A stretch of DNA of 64,000 nucleotides from Cellulomonas phragmiteti (GTDB lineage: Bacteria > Actinomycetota > Actinomycetes > Actinomycetales > Cellulomonadaceae), in assembly GCF_016862775.1 (NCBI RefSeq), contig NZ_BONP01000014.1:36373-100372 (forward strand), given 5' to 3'. Made by a program: the position numbers and the translations under genes. The notes under the pieces were generated by a model. That model had not been told where the DNA came from and ran no database searches. It was given only the letters and a program-made list of their open reading frames with translations. Below, piece by piece: positions 8,400-16,922 of this stretch (its first letter is position 1; each line of letters opens with the position of its first letter).

Positions 8400-8930
8400 G
8401 TGTACGACCCGTACCTCGGCGAGCTGCGCCTCTTCGCCGGCAGCTTCGCGCCCCGGGGCTGGGCGTTCTGCGAGGGGCAGATCATGCCGATCCAGCAGAA
8501 CACCGCGCTGTTCTCCCTGCTGGGCACCAACTTCGGCGGCGACGGGCGTGTGACGTTCGCGCTGCCGGACCTGCGCAACGCCAGCCCCGTCGGCACGGGG
8601 TCCGGCCCCGGCCTGACCTCGTTCTTCCCCGGTGACCGCACCGGCGTGGCCACGGTCACCCTGACCAGCAGCCAGATGCCGGCGCACACCCACCCGGTGC
8701 CGGCCGTGGACGCACCGGGGACCAGTGCCAACCCGTCCGGTGCCGTCTGGGCGCAGTCGCGCCGCGGCCGCGCCGTCGAGCGGCTGTACGGCCCGGCCGC
8801 GTCGCTCGTCGCGATGTCCCCGACCACCGTCGGCCCGGCCGGCGCCGGCCAGCCCCACGAGAACATGCCCCCGTACCTGCGGGTCAACGTCTGCATCGCG
8901 CTGCAGGGCATCTTCCCGCCGCGCGACTGA
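8400..8930 (+). CDS. tail-collar domain protein (single module)
   Basis: A 176-residue single collar-module protein starting at GTG 8400 with AAGGAGA upstream, 10 nt after the tandem-module gene. It shows LGELRLFAGSFAPRGW, IMPIQQNTALFSLLG, GGDGRVTFALPDLRN, HTHPVP and HENMPPYLRVN, i.e. the whole module in order. With the preceding gene this makes three collar modules in one transcript. Family members are trimeric receptor-binding or surface proteins; the cellular role here is unknown. Confidence 0.88.
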   Translation: MYDPYLGELRLFAGSFAPRGWAFCEGQIMPIQQNTALFSLLGTNFGGDGRVTFALPDLRNASPVGTGSGPGLTSFFPGDRTGVATVTLTSSQMPAHTHPVPAVDAPGTSANPSGAVWAQSRRGRAVERLYGPAASLVAMSPTTVGPAGAGQPHENMPPYLRVNVCIALQGIFPPRD

Positions 8931-9069
8931 CGCGGCGCCACGACGTCCGCCCTGGCGTCCCGGCCCGGTGTGGGCCACGATGCCCAGCGGTGCCGACGAC
9001 GACGCCGCGCGGCCGACCGGCCGCGTCCCGCACGCGCCCGGACCTCCCGGGCGGACCGCAGGAGGTCTC

Positions 9070-10503
9070 GTGACCGGACCCGACGTCCCCACCGACCCCG
9101 CCGCGCCCGCGGCCGGTGACCCGGCCGAGCGGCTCGACCGGCTCCCCGTCACCCGGCGGCACGTGCGCCTGCTCGTCGGGTCCGGGGTGGGGTGGACGTT
9201 CGACGCGATGGACGTCGGGTTGATCTCGTTCGTCATCGCCCAGCTCGCCGTGGTGTGGGGCACCGACGCGACCGTGCTCGGCTGGGTCGCGTCCGCCGGG
9301 TTCGTCGGCATGGCCGTCGGCGCGGCCGTCGGGGGGCTGCTCGCCGACCGCGTCGGTCGCCGCCAGGTGTTCGCCCTCACCCTGCTGGTCTACGGGCTGG
9401 CGACGGGTGCGTCCGCGCTCGCGGGCGGCGTCGCCGTCCTCATGGTGCTGCGGTTCGTCGTCGGCCTGGGCCTGGGTGCGGAGCTGCCCGTCGCCTCGAC
9501 GCTCGTCAGCGAGTTCGCGCCGCCGCGGATCCGCGGCCGTGCCGTCGTCGTGCTGGAGTCGTTCTGGGCGGTGGGCTGGATCCTCGCCGCGCTCATCGGC
9601 TACCTCGTGGTGCCGTCCGGCGACGACGGCTGGCGGTGGGCCCTGGCGCTCGGCGCGCTGCCCGCCCTCTACTCCGTGGTGGTGCGGCGCGGCCTGCCCG
9701 AGTCCGTGCGGTTCCTGCAGGCACGCGGCCGGCACGCCGAGGCCGAGCGCGTCGTCGCCGACCTGGAGTCGTCCCGCGCCGTCGGCCACGGCGGGCTGAC
9801 GGGGGCGCAGGTGCGTGACGCGGCGGTCGCGGCCGACCCCGCCACGACCGACCCCGCCCCGGCCGACGTGCCCGGGACCCCCGCGGACGCCACCGCCGCG
9901 GCCGTGGCGGCGCCCCGCCTGGGTGCGCTGTGGGCGCCCGCGCTGCGCCGCCGGACCACCGCCCTGTGGGTCGTGTGGTTCGCCGTGAACTTCTCCTACT
10001 ACGGCGCGTTCATCTGGCTGCCGTCCCTGCTCGCCGCGGACGGGCACACGCTCGTGCGGTCGTTCGAGTACACGTTGATCATCACGCTGGGGCAGCTGCC
10101 CGGGTACGCGGCCGCCGCCGTGCTCGTCGAGACGTGGGGCCGGCGCCGCACGCTCGCGGCGTTCCTCGCCGGGTCCGCCGTGGCCGCGGGGGCGTTCGCG
10201 GCCGCGTCGGGCGACGCCCAGATCATCGGCGCCGGGCTGCTGCTGTCGTTCTTCAACCTGGGCGCCTGGGGAGCCCTGTACGCGGTCACCCCCGAGCTGT
10301 ACCCCACCCGGATGCGCACCACCGGCGCGGGCTGGGCGGCGGGCGTCGGGCGCACGGCCTCCGTCCTGGCGCCCCTGGCCGTGCCGCAGCTGCGCGAGCT
10401 GGGCGGCACCGGCCTGCTGTTCACGGTGTTCGCCGCGGTCTTCGTCGTCGCCGCGCTCGGCGCCCTGGCCCTGCCGGAGCGTGCGGGCGAGACGCTGACC
10501 TGA
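9070..10503 (+). CDS. MFS transporter, metabolite:H+ symporter type
   Basis: A 477-residue, 12-helix major facilitator protein. GTG start at 9070 has a close AGGAGG. The cytoplasmic loop 2-3 motif reads GLLADRVGRRQ, the second-half equivalent is ETWGRRRT, and the sequence GWTFDAMDVGLISFV in helix 1 is typical of the sugar/aromatic-acid/niacin (SV2-NiaP-like) branch. A disordered Ala/Pro/Thr-rich insert of ~45 residues sits in the central loop. Substrate cannot be fixed; an organic acid or sugar is most likely. Separate from the collar genes by 139 nt. Confidence 0.85.
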   Translation: MTGPDVPTDPAAPAAGDPAERLDRLPVTRRHVRLLVGSGVGWTFDAMDVGLISFVIAQLAVVWGTDATVLGWVASAGFVGMAVGAAVGGLLADRVGRRQVFALTLLVYGLATGASALAGGVAVLMVLRFVVGLGLGAELPVASTLVSEFAPPRIRGRAVVVLESFWAVGWILAALIGYLVVPSGDDGWRWALALGALPALYSVVVRRGLPESVRFLQARGRHAEAERVVADLESSRAVGHGGLTGAQVRDAAVAADPATTDPAPADVPGTPADATAAAVAAPRLGALWAPALRRRTTALWVVWFAVNFSYYGAFIWLPSLLAADGHTLVRSFEYTLIITLGQLPGYAAAAVLVETWGRRRTLAAFLAGSAVAAGAFAAASGDAQIIGAGLLLSFFNLGAWGALYAVTPELYPTRMRTTGAGWAAGVGRTASVLAPLAVPQLRELGGTGLLFTVFAAVFVVAALGALALPERAGETLT

Positions 10504-10511
10504 GCCGAGCG

Positions 10512-10697
10512 TCAGGCCTTCTTCTGCTGGTCCAGGTAGTCCTTAGCAGCGCCGACGACCTTGTCGATCGTCGCGTCCGTGCCGGCGTCGGTCCGTGCCT
10601 TGACCGCGTCGGCCGCCTTGTCGAGCGCGTCCTTGGCCTGCTCCTCGCGGCCGCCCAGCGCGCCCTTCGCCTTGCTCACCAGGTCGTCGAGACCCAT
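10512..10697 (-). CDS. Rv0909/MT0933-type small antitoxin-like protein
   Basis: A 61-residue, helical, highly charged protein: MGLDDLVSKAKGALGG, then EEQAKDALDKAADAVK and a C-terminal AAKDYLDQQKKA. This matches the actinobacterial family annotated as MT0933-like putative antitoxins; CsbD-like stress proteins look similar. The ATG has GGAGGAG upstream; a longer frame adds an unlikely N-terminus. No toxin gene is adjacent (neighbours are an MFS transporter and an RDD protein), so a solitary small stress protein is as likely as an antitoxin. Confidence 0.65.
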   Translation of the reverse strand: MGLDDLVSKAKGALGGREEQAKDALDKAADAVKARTDAGTDATIDKVVGAAKDYLDQQKKA

Positions 10698-10835
10698 GCC
10701 GGCTCCTCCGTCTCCGTGCGGCGCCGCGGTGCCGGCGCACGCGACCATCCTGCCGCGCGCCGGGCCGCGCGTCCTGGGCGATCCGCAGCGGCGGCACGCT
10801 CACGTCGTCCGGCCGACGTGCCGATGTGCAGGGAC

Positions 10836-11729
10836 GTGACGACTGCAGGCGACCCCGCACCGGGGTGGTACGACGACGGCGTGACCCCCGACGTGCAGCG
10901 GTGGTTCGACGGCACCGACTGGACCGAGCACACCCGCCCGCTGCCCGAGGCCGCGCTGCGCCCCGCCGCGCCCCTGAACGCCGTGGTGGGGGCCGCCGTG
11001 GGGGCCGGGGCGGGCACCGGCATCGGCGACCGCGCCGCGACGGGCTCCGCCGCCGGTGGGTCCTGGCAGCCGGCGCAGAGCGCCTGGGTGCCCGGCGAGC
11101 CGATCCCCGGGCTGGCACCCCCGCCCGAGCCCCCGCCCGTGTCCCCGTGGGCCGCGGCCCCGGCGAGTGCGCCGTGGGCCGGTGGGACCGGTGCGTCCGC
11201 GTTCGGCACCACGTCCCCGTTCGGTGCCGCGCTGGGCGGCCCGGGAGGCTGGGCCCCGGGCGCAGGCTCGCTGCTCGGTGAGCCGGCGCACTGGGGGTGG
11301 CGCGTGCTGGCGACCCTCCTCGACCAGATCCTGACCACGATCCCGTACCTCGCGGGCATCCTCTACCTGCAGATCACCTCGGTGCCCGGGCTCGACGCGT
11401 ACGGGCGGTTCACGACGGTGCCCACGGCGCAGGGCGTGGTCGTGGCCGGTGTCGGCGCGCTCGTCACGCTCGTCCTGTGGTTCGTCAGCCGGGTGGTCCA
11501 GCAGGGCCGCACCGGGCAGTCCTGGGGCAAGCGCATCGTGGGCCTGCGGACCGTGCACGAGACCACGGACCAGCCCCTGGGCATGTGGTGGGCGTTCGTG
11601 CGGGACATCGCGCACGTCGTCAACGCGTTCCTGTTCTACCTCGGCTACCTGTGGCCGCTGTGGGACCAGCGCCGCCAGGCGTTCTCCGACAAGCTCACGC
11701 ACGCGGTCGTGCTGCGCGACCCGCACTGA
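10836..11729 (+). CDS. DUF2510 + RDD domain membrane protein
   Basis: About 297 residues. An N-terminal DUF2510 module (PGWYDDG...QRWFDGTDWTEHTRP, residues ~7-33), a long Ala/Pro/Gly-rich linker to ~145, and an RDD membrane domain starting WGWRVLATLLDQ and containing GQSWGKRIVGLRTV and a final FSDKLTHAVVL. This combination is common in actinobacterial envelope proteins of unknown role. The start is uncertain: GTG 10836 gives the cleanest DUF2510 N-terminus, an in-frame ATG lies at 10824, and neither has a good ribosome site. Confidence 0.8.
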   Translation: MTTAGDPAPGWYDDGVTPDVQRWFDGTDWTEHTRPLPEAALRPAAPLNAVVGAAVGAGAGTGIGDRAATGSAAGGSWQPAQSAWVPGEPIPGLAPPPEPPPVSPWAAAPASAPWAGGTGASAFGTTSPFGAALGGPGGWAPGAGSLLGEPAHWGWRVLATLLDQILTTIPYLAGILYLQITSVPGLDAYGRFTTVPTAQGVVVAGVGALVTLVLWFVSRVVQQGRTGQSWGKRIVGLRTVHETTDQPLGMWWAFVRDIAHVVNAFLFYLGYLWPLWDQRRQAFSDKLTHAVVLRDPH

Positions 11730-11749
11730 CGCCACGGGTCGCAGCGGGG

Positions 11750-12160
11750 TCAGTCCCCGCGCTCGACGTCGCCGACCGTGTCCAGCGGCTCGTCCCCGGC
11801 GGCGCTGACCTGGTCGACGTCGGTGCCGTCGACCTCGGTGCCGTCGACCTCGACGCTGACGATCTCGCTGCTCACGATCTCGGTGCTCGGGATCTCGGTG
11901 CTCGGGACCCCGGGCAGCGACGGGTCGCCCTCGACGTCGTCGCGCAGCTCCTCGCTGCGGGCCTCGACCTCGGCGCGCTGCTGGGCGATGGCCTCCCGGA
12001 TGCGCTCGGCCTGGGTCGCGAGCTCGGTGCGGACGTGCTCGACGCTCGCGTCGACCGTGGCGCGCGCCTCGGCGTCGATCTGCTCGAACTCCTGCGCCAG
12101 CGCCCGCTCCTCGGCGCGCAGCGCCGTGCGGACCCGCTCGAACTCCTCGTCCACGCCCAT
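11750..12160 (-). CDS. coiled-coil protein with pentapeptide tail repeats
   Basis: A 136-residue protein of unknown function. Residues 1-75 are a charged helix with heptad-like spacing (EEFERVRTALRAEERALAQE and on), so probably a coiled coil. After a short acidic linker come six pentapeptides of the form x-(S/G)-(T/S/V)-(E/D)-(I/V): PSTEI, PSTEI, VSSEI, VSVEV, DGTEV, DGTDV, followed by an acidic end. The ATG has GGAGGAA close upstream. It lies between the convergent RDD gene (20 nt away) and the upstream nuclease-helicase gene on the same strand. Confidence 0.7.
   Translation of the reverse strand: MGVDEEFERVRTALRAEERALAQEFEQIDAEARATVDASVEHVRTELATQAERIREAIAQQRAEVEARSEELRDDVEGDPSLPGVPSTEIPSTEIVSSEIVSVEVDGTEVDGTDVDQVSAAGDEPLDTVGDVERGD
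11815..11909 (-). repeat. 15-bp tandem repeats coding pentapeptides
   Basis: Two adjacent 15-bp repeat families (units containing gtcgacctcggtgcc and gatctcggtgctcgg), together six units, encode the E-I/V pentapeptides of the coiled-coil gene. Near-identical units mean recent slippage; copy number probably varies between strains. Confidence 0.7.
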
Positions 12161-12227
12161 GGTTCCTCCGCCTCCGTCGTCCGTCGGTCGCGTCGCTCCG
12201 TGTGCTCGCGCCGCTCCGCCCCCGACG

Positions 12228-15200
12228 CTACGTGCCCGCGGGCGCCTCCACGACCGAGCGGGTCGTCAGTCCCACGAACGCGCCGAGCCGCTCGAGCGAC
12301 TCGGGCCTCTGGGGCAGGGTGCGGGTGAGGTGCGTCGAGCGCACGACGAACCCGGCCCACTGCCCCCGGGACACCGCGACGTTCAGCCGGTTGCGGTCGA
12401 GCAGGAAGTCCAGGCCGCGCGGCACCTGCGCGGGCGAGGACGCGGCGGTCGTCACGATCACGACCGGTGCCTCCTGCCCCTGGAACCGGTCGACCGTGCC
12501 GACGCGGGTGGCGGTGAACCCGGCCGCGTCGAGCGCGCGGCGTACGGTCCAGACCTGGGCGTTGTACGCGGCGACGACCAGCACGTCCGCCGGGGTCAGC
12601 GGCCGCTCGGGTGGCGTGGCGCCCGCGTCGCGCCACGTGCGGCCCACGAGGTCCGCGACGCAGCGCACCACCACGTCGGCCTCCTCGGTGGACGCGACGG
12701 CGTTGCCCGCGTGGTCGACGAGCACGCCGTGCACCCCCGCGGGCACCCCGTCCAGCGAGCGCGCCGCCGCCGCCGGCGCGGCGGCGAGCCGACCGGCGTA
12801 CGCGAGGGTCGAGACCGCGGCGCACAGGTCGGGGTGCAGGCGGTACGTCACGGGCAGGAAGTACCCGAGCTCGTCCGGCAGGGTGTCGTGCCCGTCCGTC
12901 AGCCACCCCAGCGCGCTGCGGTCCACGGGCTCGGGGTGGGTGCCCTGGCTGACCTGGGGGAGCTGCTGCGGGTCGCCCAGGAGCAGCAGGTTGCGTGCCG
13001 AGCCCGCCACGGCGAACGTGCTCGCGAGCGCGAACTGCCCGGCCTCGTCGACGACCAGCAGGTCCAGCGGCTCGGCCGGCAGCCGCCGCGCGTTGACCAG
13101 GTCCCACGCGGTGCCGCCGAGCACCGCGCCCGCGCCGGGCGCACCGCCGGGGTGCGCGGCCCAGAACGCGCCGAAGCCCGCGTCGGGCACCCACGTCCAC
13201 GGGGCAGCCGGGTCGGCCGTGCGGCCGTCCGACGACCCGGGCGCCTTCTTCGCGATCGCGTCGGGGGCCACACCCGCACCGGCGACGCCCCGCAGCATGT
13301 TCTCGACCACGGCGTGCGACTGCGCGACGACGCCGACGCGCCACCCGCGGGCGACCAGGGCGGCGACGACCCGTGCCCCGGTGTAGGTCTTGCCGGTCCC
13401 GGGCGGTCCCTGCACGGCCAGGTACGAGTCGTCGAGGTCCAGCACCGCACGGGTGAGCACGCCGACGAGGTCACCGTCGGCCGGTGGCAGGGGCGCGCCG
13501 GAGCGGGTGCGCGGCGGGGTGCGCCGGGCCAGGTCGAGGACCGCGGCCCGCGGCAGCGGCAGGTCGCCCTCCGCCGTCGTCCCGGACGTCGTCCCGGACG
13601 TCGTCCCGGACGTCGGTCCGGTGGTCGCTCCCGTGGTCGCGGTGTCCCGCACCCGCCGGGCGAGCCCGCGGATCGCCTCGCGCAGCGGTGCGGTCCCGAC
13701 GGGGCCGGCGGGGGCCAGCGCCATCGGCACCTCCGTGAACGGCGCGGACCCGCGGGGACGGGTCTCCTCGACGAGCAGCACGTCGCGCGGCCGTGTCCCG
13801 CTGGCCTCGGCCGTGACCTCGAGGACCGTCATGCGCTCGCACCAGCCGCGCGGCGCGTCGACGGACGTCTTCACGCACTCCGGCAGCGGGGGGTCGTACA
13901 GCCCGACGGCCTGTGCGCCGGCCCGCAGGTCGCTGCCGGGCTCGAGCCGGCCGGTCATGCGCAGCACCCGCCGCTCGACCTGCTTGCCGGGGGGCAGGTG
14001 CCAGTCGGTCACGACCTCGACCGCCCCCGGGCGGTCCGCGAGCAGCACGTTGCGCCGCTCGGTCCAGTCCGACGGGTGAGCGCCGAGGCGGTCGAAGTGG
14101 CCCCACCAGTACGGCTTGTCCTCGCGCTGGTGGTACCGCAGCGCGGCGCCGACCAGCGCGACGGCCTGCCGCGCCGGGGTCCGCACGACCCCCTCGCCGG
14201 GGCCGGGGCCCGCCAGCGCGAGCAGCTCGTCCTCCAGCGGGTCGGGTGCCGCGAGCTCGGCGGCGCGCGCCGCCGCCTCCGGGTCGAGCACGACCGCGCG
14301 GGACGGCGCGACGCCGACCTCGGCGAGGCGTGCCAGCAGCCAGTCGCGCAGCCCCAGCGTCGAGTCGCAGTCGTAGTGGTTGTAGACCTCGATGGCCTTG
14401 ATGCGATCGATCCAGTCGTCGAGGCGCCCGGCGTCGCGGGCGGCCACGGCCTGCGCGTACTCGACGATCGAGTCGGCGGCGTTGGTCACGCCGTCGCCCC
14501 GGCCGGTGGGCATGTACAGCGGCTCGAGCTTCTTCAGCGAGTACGACCGCTGCCCCGTGCGGACGCCCGCCTTGACCGCGGCGTACAGGTCGACGAGCAG
14601 GCCCTCGCGCAGCAGCGCGTCGACCTGCGCCTCGCCCTCGCCGTGGCGCCCGGCGAGCCGGCGCAGCGTCGACTTCTCGTAGGCCGCGTAGTGGTAGACG
14701 TGCATGCCGGGGAACCGGGCGCGCCGCTCGGCGAGGTAGGCGAGGAAGTCGCGCAGCGCGACGCGCTCGGCCGCGCGGTCGTGCGCCCAGAACGCGACGA
14801 ACGGTGCCTCGGCGCCGGGCTCCGGCGGCTGCTCCACGACGCCGAACAGGTACTCCAGGCCCCACGCGTCGGGCTCGCCCGCCAGCGCCGGGTCGTACCA
14901 GAGCGGGTCGCCCTCGAAGTCGAAGAAGATGTCGCCGGGGTCCGCCGGCGGCAGCAGCCCGGCGACCCGCTCGGGGTGCGTGAGGGACCACGGCACCTCG
15001 ACCGGACGGGCCGGGTCGGGGTTGCGGGCCTCCTGCTCGACCTGCAGCCGCGCCTGCAGGCGCGCCTTGCCCAGGACCTCCGGGCTCAGCCCCTCGACCT
15101 CGAGGCCGTCGGGGGCGGCCGCGAGCGCGTCGATCGTCGTGACCCCGGCCGCGACCAGCGCGTCGCGCTGCCGCTCGTACACGCCGGCGACGAGCGTGAC

Positions 15201-15926
15201 GTCGCGCCGCGCCTCGAGCTCGGCGGTGCAGGACGTGCACCGGCCGCACGCGGCCCAGCGCTCGTCGCCCCACGCGACGGGCCGGCCCTGCGCGCGGTGC
15301 GTGTCGAGCATCTCCTGCAGCCGGGTGCGCCGCTCCCGGTACACGGGGACCAGGTCGGCGACGGCGTGCCGCGTGACCGCACCGTCGCCCAGCACGAGCT
15401 CGACCTGCCGGGCGACCGGCTGCCCGGCACGGGCCAGCTGGTCGGCGTACGCGGCCACCTGCAGCAGCGCCGTCGGCTGCGCGTTGCGCGCGAGCTTGGC
15501 GTCGCGCACGGACCACGCGCCGTCGTCGTCCCGGACGACGAAGTCGGCACGCCCGACGAACCGGCCGTCGAAGAACGCGGCCTGGTGCACGACGTCCGCC
15601 GACGCGAGCAGGTCCAGCGTCGCCGCGTGCGCGGCCTGCAGGTGCGCGCGCGAGCCCGGGTCGCGCGTCGCCGGCACCTGCGCCAGCCCCCCGGGCACCC
15701 CCGGGCGCCACACGCCGTGGCGCGCGACCAGGCCGCGCAGCACGCGCTGCTCGTGCTCGTCGCCCAGGTGCGCGACGCGGGCCAGCACGACGTCGGCGTC
15801 CGGCTCCACCGCCGGCCCGCGGCCGAGGCGGGCGTCGAGCGCCCGCAGGACGGCGTGCTCGCACTGCGCCGCGGCCGTCAGGTCGCTCGCCGAGTACGTC
15901 AGGGTGCCGTCGTCGAGCAGGATCAC
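12228..15926 (-). CDS. TM0106-type RecB-like nuclease fused to superfamily 1 helicase
   Basis: A 1232-residue DNA-processing protein. The N-terminal half carries RecB/Cas4-type nuclease motifs (GRADFVV near 125, DAK near 142, QVAAY near 155), four cysteines that could bind a metal cluster, and a ribonuclease-H-like segment with FFDFEGDP and CDSTLG. The C-terminal half is a DNA2/NAM7-like helicase with Walker A GPPGTGKT near 840, DEAGQF (motif II), LGDPQQLPQ (motif III) and VDRFQGQE (motif V). Start GTG 15926 is preceded at 6 nt by TAGCCT, so it is likely leaderless. Family members are stand-alone; a repair or anti-foreign-DNA role is inferred. A 12-bp repeat (cccggacgtcgt) near 13582-13620 codes for a linker of GTTSGTTSGTTS type. 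Confidence 0.9.
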   Translation of the reverse strand: MILLDDGTLTYSASDLTAAAQCEHAVLRALDARLGRGPAVEPDADVVLARVAHLGDEHEQRVLRGLVARHGVWRPGVPGGLAQVPATRDPGSRAHLQAAHAATLDLLASADVVHQAAFFDGRFVGRADFVVRDDDGAWSVRDAKLARNAQPTALLQVAAYADQLARAGQPVARQVELVLGDGAVTRHAVADLVPVYRERRTRLQEMLDTHRAQGRPVAWGDERWAACGRCTSCTAELEARRDVTLVAGVYERQRDALVAAGVTTIDALAAAPDGLEVEGLSPEVLGKARLQARLQVEQEARNPDPARPVEVPWSLTHPERVAGLLPPADPGDIFFDFEGDPLWYDPALAGEPDAWGLEYLFGVVEQPPEPGAEAPFVAFWAHDRAAERVALRDFLAYLAERRARFPGMHVYHYAAYEKSTLRRLAGRHGEGEAQVDALLREGLLVDLYAAVKAGVRTGQRSYSLKKLEPLYMPTGRGDGVTNAADSIVEYAQAVAARDAGRLDDWIDRIKAIEVYNHYDCDSTLGLRDWLLARLAEVGVAPSRAVVLDPEAAARAAELAAPDPLEDELLALAGPGPGEGVVRTPARQAVALVGAALRYHQREDKPYWWGHFDRLGAHPSDWTERRNVLLADRPGAVEVVTDWHLPPGKQVERRVLRMTGRLEPGSDLRAGAQAVGLYDPPLPECVKTSVDAPRGWCERMTVLEVTAEASGTRPRDVLLVEETRPRGSAPFTEVPMALAPAGPVGTAPLREAIRGLARRVRDTATTGATTGPTSGTTSGTTSGTTAEGDLPLPRAAVLDLARRTPPRTRSGAPLPPADGDLVGVLTRAVLDLDDSYLAVQGPPGTGKTYTGARVVAALVARGWRVGVVAQSHAVVENMLRGVAGAGVAPDAIAKKAPGSSDGRTADPAAPWTWVPDAGFGAFWAAHPGGAPGAGAVLGGTAWDLVNARRLPAEPLDLLVVDEAGQFALASTFAVAGSARNLLLLGDPQQLPQVSQGTHPEPVDRSALGWLTDGHDTLPDELGYFLPVTYRLHPDLCAAVSTLAYAGRLAAAPAAAARSLDGVPAGVHGVLVDHAGNAVASTEEADVVVRCVADLVGRTWRDAGATPPERPLTPADVLVVAAYNAQVWTVRRALDAAGFTATRVGTVDRFQGQEAPVVIVTTAASSPAQVPRGLDFLLDRNRLNVAVSRGQWAGFVVRSTHLTRTLPQRPESLERLGAFVGLTTRSVVEAPAGT

Positions 15927-15932
15927 ACCGGC

Positions 15933-15938
15933 AGGCTA
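15933..15938 (-). promoter_or_regulatory. candidate leaderless -10 (TAGCCT) of the nuclease-helicase gene
   Basis: TAGCCT on the minus strand, 6 nt before the GTG at 15926, no ribosome site between. Confidence 0.45.
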
Positions 15939-16031
15939 CGGCGCCCCACCGACACCCCGGTGCCCCGCGCCCGCCGCGGCGCGCGACCCGCTCGGGATGC
16001 CGTGCGGCCGTCGCGCCCGCACGATGGACAG

Positions 16032-16922
16032 ATGGCCGACCAGACGACACCCCAGGACCCGACGACCCAGCAGCCCGACCCCGACAGCCACGGCGGTGAG
16101 CAGATCGCCCACCCGGGGCTGACCGACGACATGCGCGAGGAGCCGGACCACGGCGAGGAGTCGTACCAGGGCTCCGGGCGCCTCGAGGGCCGCCGCGCGC
16201 TGATCACCGGGGGCGACTCCGGCATCGGCCGCGCGGTGGCCATCGCGTTCGCCCGGGAGGGCGCGGACGTGGCGATCTCCTACCTCCCCGAGGAGGAGGA
16301 GGACGCGCGCGAGACGCTCGCCTGGGTGGAGAAGGCGGGCCGCCGCGGCCTCGCGCTGCCCGGGGACATCCGTGACGAGGAGCTCGCGCGGTCCCTCGCG
16401 GGGCGCGTCGTCGACGAGCTCGGCGGCCTCGACGTCCTCGTCAACAACGCCGCCTACCAGATGGGTCAGCCGGGCGGGCTGGCCGACATCACCACCGAGC
16501 AGCTCGACCGCGTCCTCAAGACCAACGTGTACGCGATGTTCTGGATCACCCAGGGCGCCCTGCCGCACCTGAGCAGCGGCGCGTCGATCATCAACACCTC
16601 CTCGATCCAGGCGTTCGAGCCCAGCCCCGGGCTGCTCGACTACGCGTCCACCAAGGCCGCGATCCTCAACTTCTCGATGGGCCTCGCGCAGCAGCTCGCG
16701 GAGGACGGCATCCGCGTCAACGCCGTGTGCCCGGGCCCGATCTGGACGCCGCTGATCCCGGCGACCCTGGACGTCGAGAAGGTCGACGACTTCGGTGCCG
16801 AGACCCCCATGGGCCGCGCCGGCCAGCCGGCCGAGCTCGCACCGGCGTACGTGTTCCTCGCGTCGCAGGAGTCGTCGTACATCACCGGCGACCGCATCCT
16901 GGTGACCGGCGGCAAGTCCTGA
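16032..16922 (+). CDS. SDR-family oxidoreductase (YhdG/glucose-dehydrogenase-like)
   Basis: A 296-residue classical short-chain dehydrogenase with a ~50-residue polar N-terminal extension (QTTPQDPTTQQPDPDS...) as in the general-stress SDRs of Bacillus and Streptomyces. Cofactor motif TGGDSGIG near 59-66, NNAAYQ, catalytic Ser in NTSSIQ, and YASTK with Tyr204 and Lys208; the C-terminus ends SSYITGDRILVTGG. NAD(P)-dependent oxidation of an alcohol or sugar is expected; substrate unknown. Start ATG 16032 lacks a ribosome site but has CACGAT 6 nt upstream. Its TGA overlaps the next ATG by one base (TGATG). Confidence 0.88.
   Translation: MADQTTPQDPTTQQPDPDSHGGEQIAHPGLTDDMREEPDHGEESYQGSGRLEGRRALITGGDSGIGRAVAIAFAREGADVAISYLPEEEEDARETLAWVEKAGRRGLALPGDIRDEELARSLAGRVVDELGGLDVLVNNAAYQMGQPGGLADITTEQLDRVLKTNVYAMFWITQGALPHLSSGASIINTSSIQAFEPSPGLLDYASTKAAILNFSMGLAQQLAEDGIRVNAVCPGPIWTPLIPATLDVEKVDDFGAETPMGRAGQPAELAPAYVFLASQESSYITGDRILVTGGKS

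Noticed and set aside
6981..8930. Tail-collar genes as a prophage remnant
   Set aside because: No capsid, terminase, tape-measure, lysis or integrase gene is present, and flanking genes are ordinary chromosomal ones.
10512..10697. Complete toxin-antitoxin module
   Set aside because: Only the antitoxin-like small gene is there; neighbours are a transporter and an RDD protein.
11778..16031. Long plus-strand frame running into the SDR gene
   Set aside because: Only the last 296 codons show conserved sequence (from 16032); the rest is the antisense of the nuclease-helicase gene.
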